Shown: one piece after another, positions 4,204 through 5,414 of the stretch
Layout: each line of letters starts with the position of its first letter
Position numbering within the stretch: position 1 is the stretch's first letter
Source: Candidatus Woesearchaeota archaeon
Lineage (GTDB): Archaea > Nanobdellota > Nanobdellia > Woesearchaeales > GW2011-AR4
Direction of reading: 5' to 3'
NCBI GenBank assembly: GCA_013330825.1
Contig: DUHN01000036.1
Location: 8,661 to 14,074, forward strand
DNA: 5,414 bases
The notes under the pieces: model-generated
Databases searched by the model: none
Told to the model about the DNA's origin: nothing
The model's input: only the letters and a program-made list of their open reading frames with translations
Program-made: the position numbers and the translations under genes

Positions 4204-5414
4204 ATGGCGAAACACAACGTCGAAGGCCTCACCCAACTCCAGCAGGAGCTGGTGGAAGGCGGCCTGAAGCCGGAGGATGTCAAGAAGCTGGACCAGACCC
4301 AGCAGGAGCTGCTGAAGGCAGGCTTTGACATCGAGAAGGCGGAGCTGGTGAGGAAGTCATCGGTCCAGACCGACTACCCCAAGCCGGTGCGCGCCTACCG
4401 CCTGCATTACGAGGCGTACAACACGGCCATCGAGGAGCCCTACTTCTGGGTGCTGCACTACCTCCGCTACTTCGGCGGCTTCACCAAGGTGGACAAGATA
4501 ACGGACATCTTCTCCGCGGCGGAGAACTCATCCTTCTTCGGCGTGAACCAGCAGCGCCTCGGAGCGCAGCAGGAGAAGGTCTCCCAGTATCTCGCGACCG
4601 TCGGCAAGATGGTGCGGGAGCTGTTCCAGCTCGTGCGCGAGCTCCGCATCCTGGACGAGCGCATCAGCTATTATGCGGACTCGTACACGGACAGCAAGAG
4701 CGCGGAGAGCGCGGACATCACCCTCAAGGGCATCTGGGTGGACATGGTGGAGCAGGGCGCGAAGAATCCCGCTTCCGTCTACGGCATGGCCCGCGAGGTG
4801 CAGTTCACCACCCTCCCGGACCTGTTCTTCTCCACCCATCCCAAGCGGCAGGAGGACGTGGACACCGTCGTCGAGAGGGAGCGCGGCAACTTCAACAGGA
4901 AGGTCAGGGAAGTGCTCAAGAGGAAGCTGCGGGCGTACCTCGCGTGGAAGGAGCACAGCTACGAGGAGATAAAGAACCGCAGGATCTTCACCCTGAAGTA
5001 CCTCAGGCAGCACTATGACATCATCAACATGTACGTGAGCTGGGTCAAGCCCTACCTCAAGAACATCCGCCGCCTCCAGCTCCACCAGCAGAAGAACGAT
5101 TCCCCAGACCTCATCGTCGCGTTCGAGAGCTCGATGATCGAGATCGAGCTGCTGGCGTACAAGAGCGGCTCGGGAGACTATAAGCAGTGCCTCCTCATGC
5201 ATTTCCTCTACAGGACGCGGCCGGACATGAATTACCAGCAGGAATACCAGCGGGGGCCGATCCACATCGGCAGGGTGGAAATGACGTTCCGCTCCTATGC
5301 GTGGACGGATGAGGACATCGAGGCGTACAAGAGGGTGCGCAAGGACGAGGATTTCCGCCTGCTGAGCGTGGTGGACGGCTCCGTCGAGGCCGCGCTCAAC
5401 TCGCTCGGGGACGA
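4204..5414 (+). CDS. Uncharacterised large helical protein, 3' end outside window
   Basis: The frame is open from ATG 4204 to the window edge (403 full codons, no stop), so the gene is partial at its 3' end. I do not recognise a named family. No signal peptide or membrane segment is seen, so it should be cytosolic. The N-terminus (9-48) holds two copies of a 20-residue helical unit. An aromatic-rich block follows (EEPYFWVLHYLRYFGGF, 77-93), then DIFSAAENSSFFG (101-113) and a long amphipathic helix (about 114-157) of coiled-coil character. After a Ser/Asp-rich linker (about 158-170) comes ITLKGIWVDMVEQGAKNP (172-189) and TTLPDLFFSTHPK (202-214), then a highly basic helical stretch (225-297) and a mixed segment (301-403) with HFLYRTRP and TFRSYAW. 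There are no visible nucleotide-binding or catalytic motifs. It has its own strong promoter. I have a vague memory of similar conserved hypothetical proteins in DPANN archaea, which is not verified. A structural, scaffold or nucleic-acid-associated role is only a guess. Confidence 0.85.
   Translation, partial: MAKHNVEGLTQLQQELVEGGLKPEDVKKLDQTQQELLKAGFDIEKAELVRKSSVQTDYPKPVRAYRLHYEAYNTAIEEPYFWVLHYLRYFGGFTKVDKITDIFSAAENSSFFGVNQQRLGAQQEKVSQYLATVGKMVRELFQLVRELRILDERISYYADSYTDSKSAESADITLKGIWVDMVEQGAKNPASVYGMAREVQFTTLPDLFFSTHPKRQEDVDTVVERERGNFNRKVREVLKRKLRAYLAWKEHSYEEIKNRRIFTLKYLRQHYDIINMYVSWVKPYLKNIRRLQLHQQKNDSPDLIVAFESSMIEIELLAYKSGSGDYKQCLLMHFLYRTRPDMNYQQEYQRGPIHIGRVEMTFRSYAWTDEDIEAYKRVRKDEDFRLLSVVDGSVEAALNSLGD
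4228..4347 (+). repeat. Tandem duplication of a 20-residue helical unit
   Basis: Residues 9-28 (LTQLQQELVEGG and following KPEDVKK) and 29-48 (LDQTQQELLKAG and following DIEKAEL) align without gaps with eight identities, including QQEL and the G at position 12. At DNA level the 12-mer CAGCAGGAGCTG recurs exactly 60 bases apart (4240-4251 and 4300-4311). Each unit reads as a helix, a Gly turn and a short second helix start. It is probably a repeat of a small helical hairpin or interaction module at the N-terminus of the unknown protein. Confidence 0.6.

Noticed and set aside
4528..5265. Long minus-strand frame opposite the right-edge gene
   Set aside because: Low-complexity Val/Leu/His/Asp-rich mirror translation, no start signal, and it opposes a frame with promoter, purine-rich site and ordered protein sequence.

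Overview
The window looks archaeal. Coding DNA is GC-rich, while promoters sit in sharply AT-rich spacers with TATA/BRE-type elements (TATATAAACAA occurs twice, each 41-46 bases upstream of a start codon). One gene seems to be read from a leaderless GTG, and leaders are very short. The small regulators and the CRM-domain protein are also of archaeal type. No rRNA, tRNA or taxonomic marker gene is present, so the lineage is not fixed. The last gene gives a weak impression of a protein seen in DPANN-type genomes, but I cannot verify that from sequence alone.

Layout: (1) 84-1322, minus strand, a complete CNNM/CorC-family membrane protein (DUF21, CBS pair, CorC_HlyC domain). (2) 1323-1585, a divergent spacer whose right two thirds is extremely A-rich, with A-tracts recurring about every 12 bases, a CCAAT/ATTGG inverted repeat and a TATA box. 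(3) 1586-1893, plus strand, two tiny overlapping genes: a 50-residue AbrB-fold DNA-binding protein and a 52-residue helix-turn-helix-like protein of unknown family. Both are too short to be found by ordinary ORF cut-offs. They are followed by a stem-loop with T-tract (1917-1941). (4) 1984-3964, plus strand, a YhbY/CRS1 (CRM) RNA-binding protein and, one base later, a KefB/KefC-like CPA2 cation:proton antiporter with a C-terminal TrkA-N domain. (5) 3965-4203, a spacer with inverted repeats and the second strong promoter. (6) 4204 to the right edge, plus strand, the first 403 codons of a large, soluble, mostly helical protein of unknown function.

The genes do not form one evident pathway. Two flanking membrane proteins deal with ions (Mg2+/divalent cations for CorC-like, K+ or Na+ against H+ for Kef-like), and between them lies a compact regulatory pair that may control itself through the A-tract region, and possibly the downstream yhbY-kef unit through incomplete termination. 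The most interesting unexplained items are the uncharacterised protein at the right edge, the AbrB plus 52-residue pair, and the 12-base A-tract array in front of that pair.
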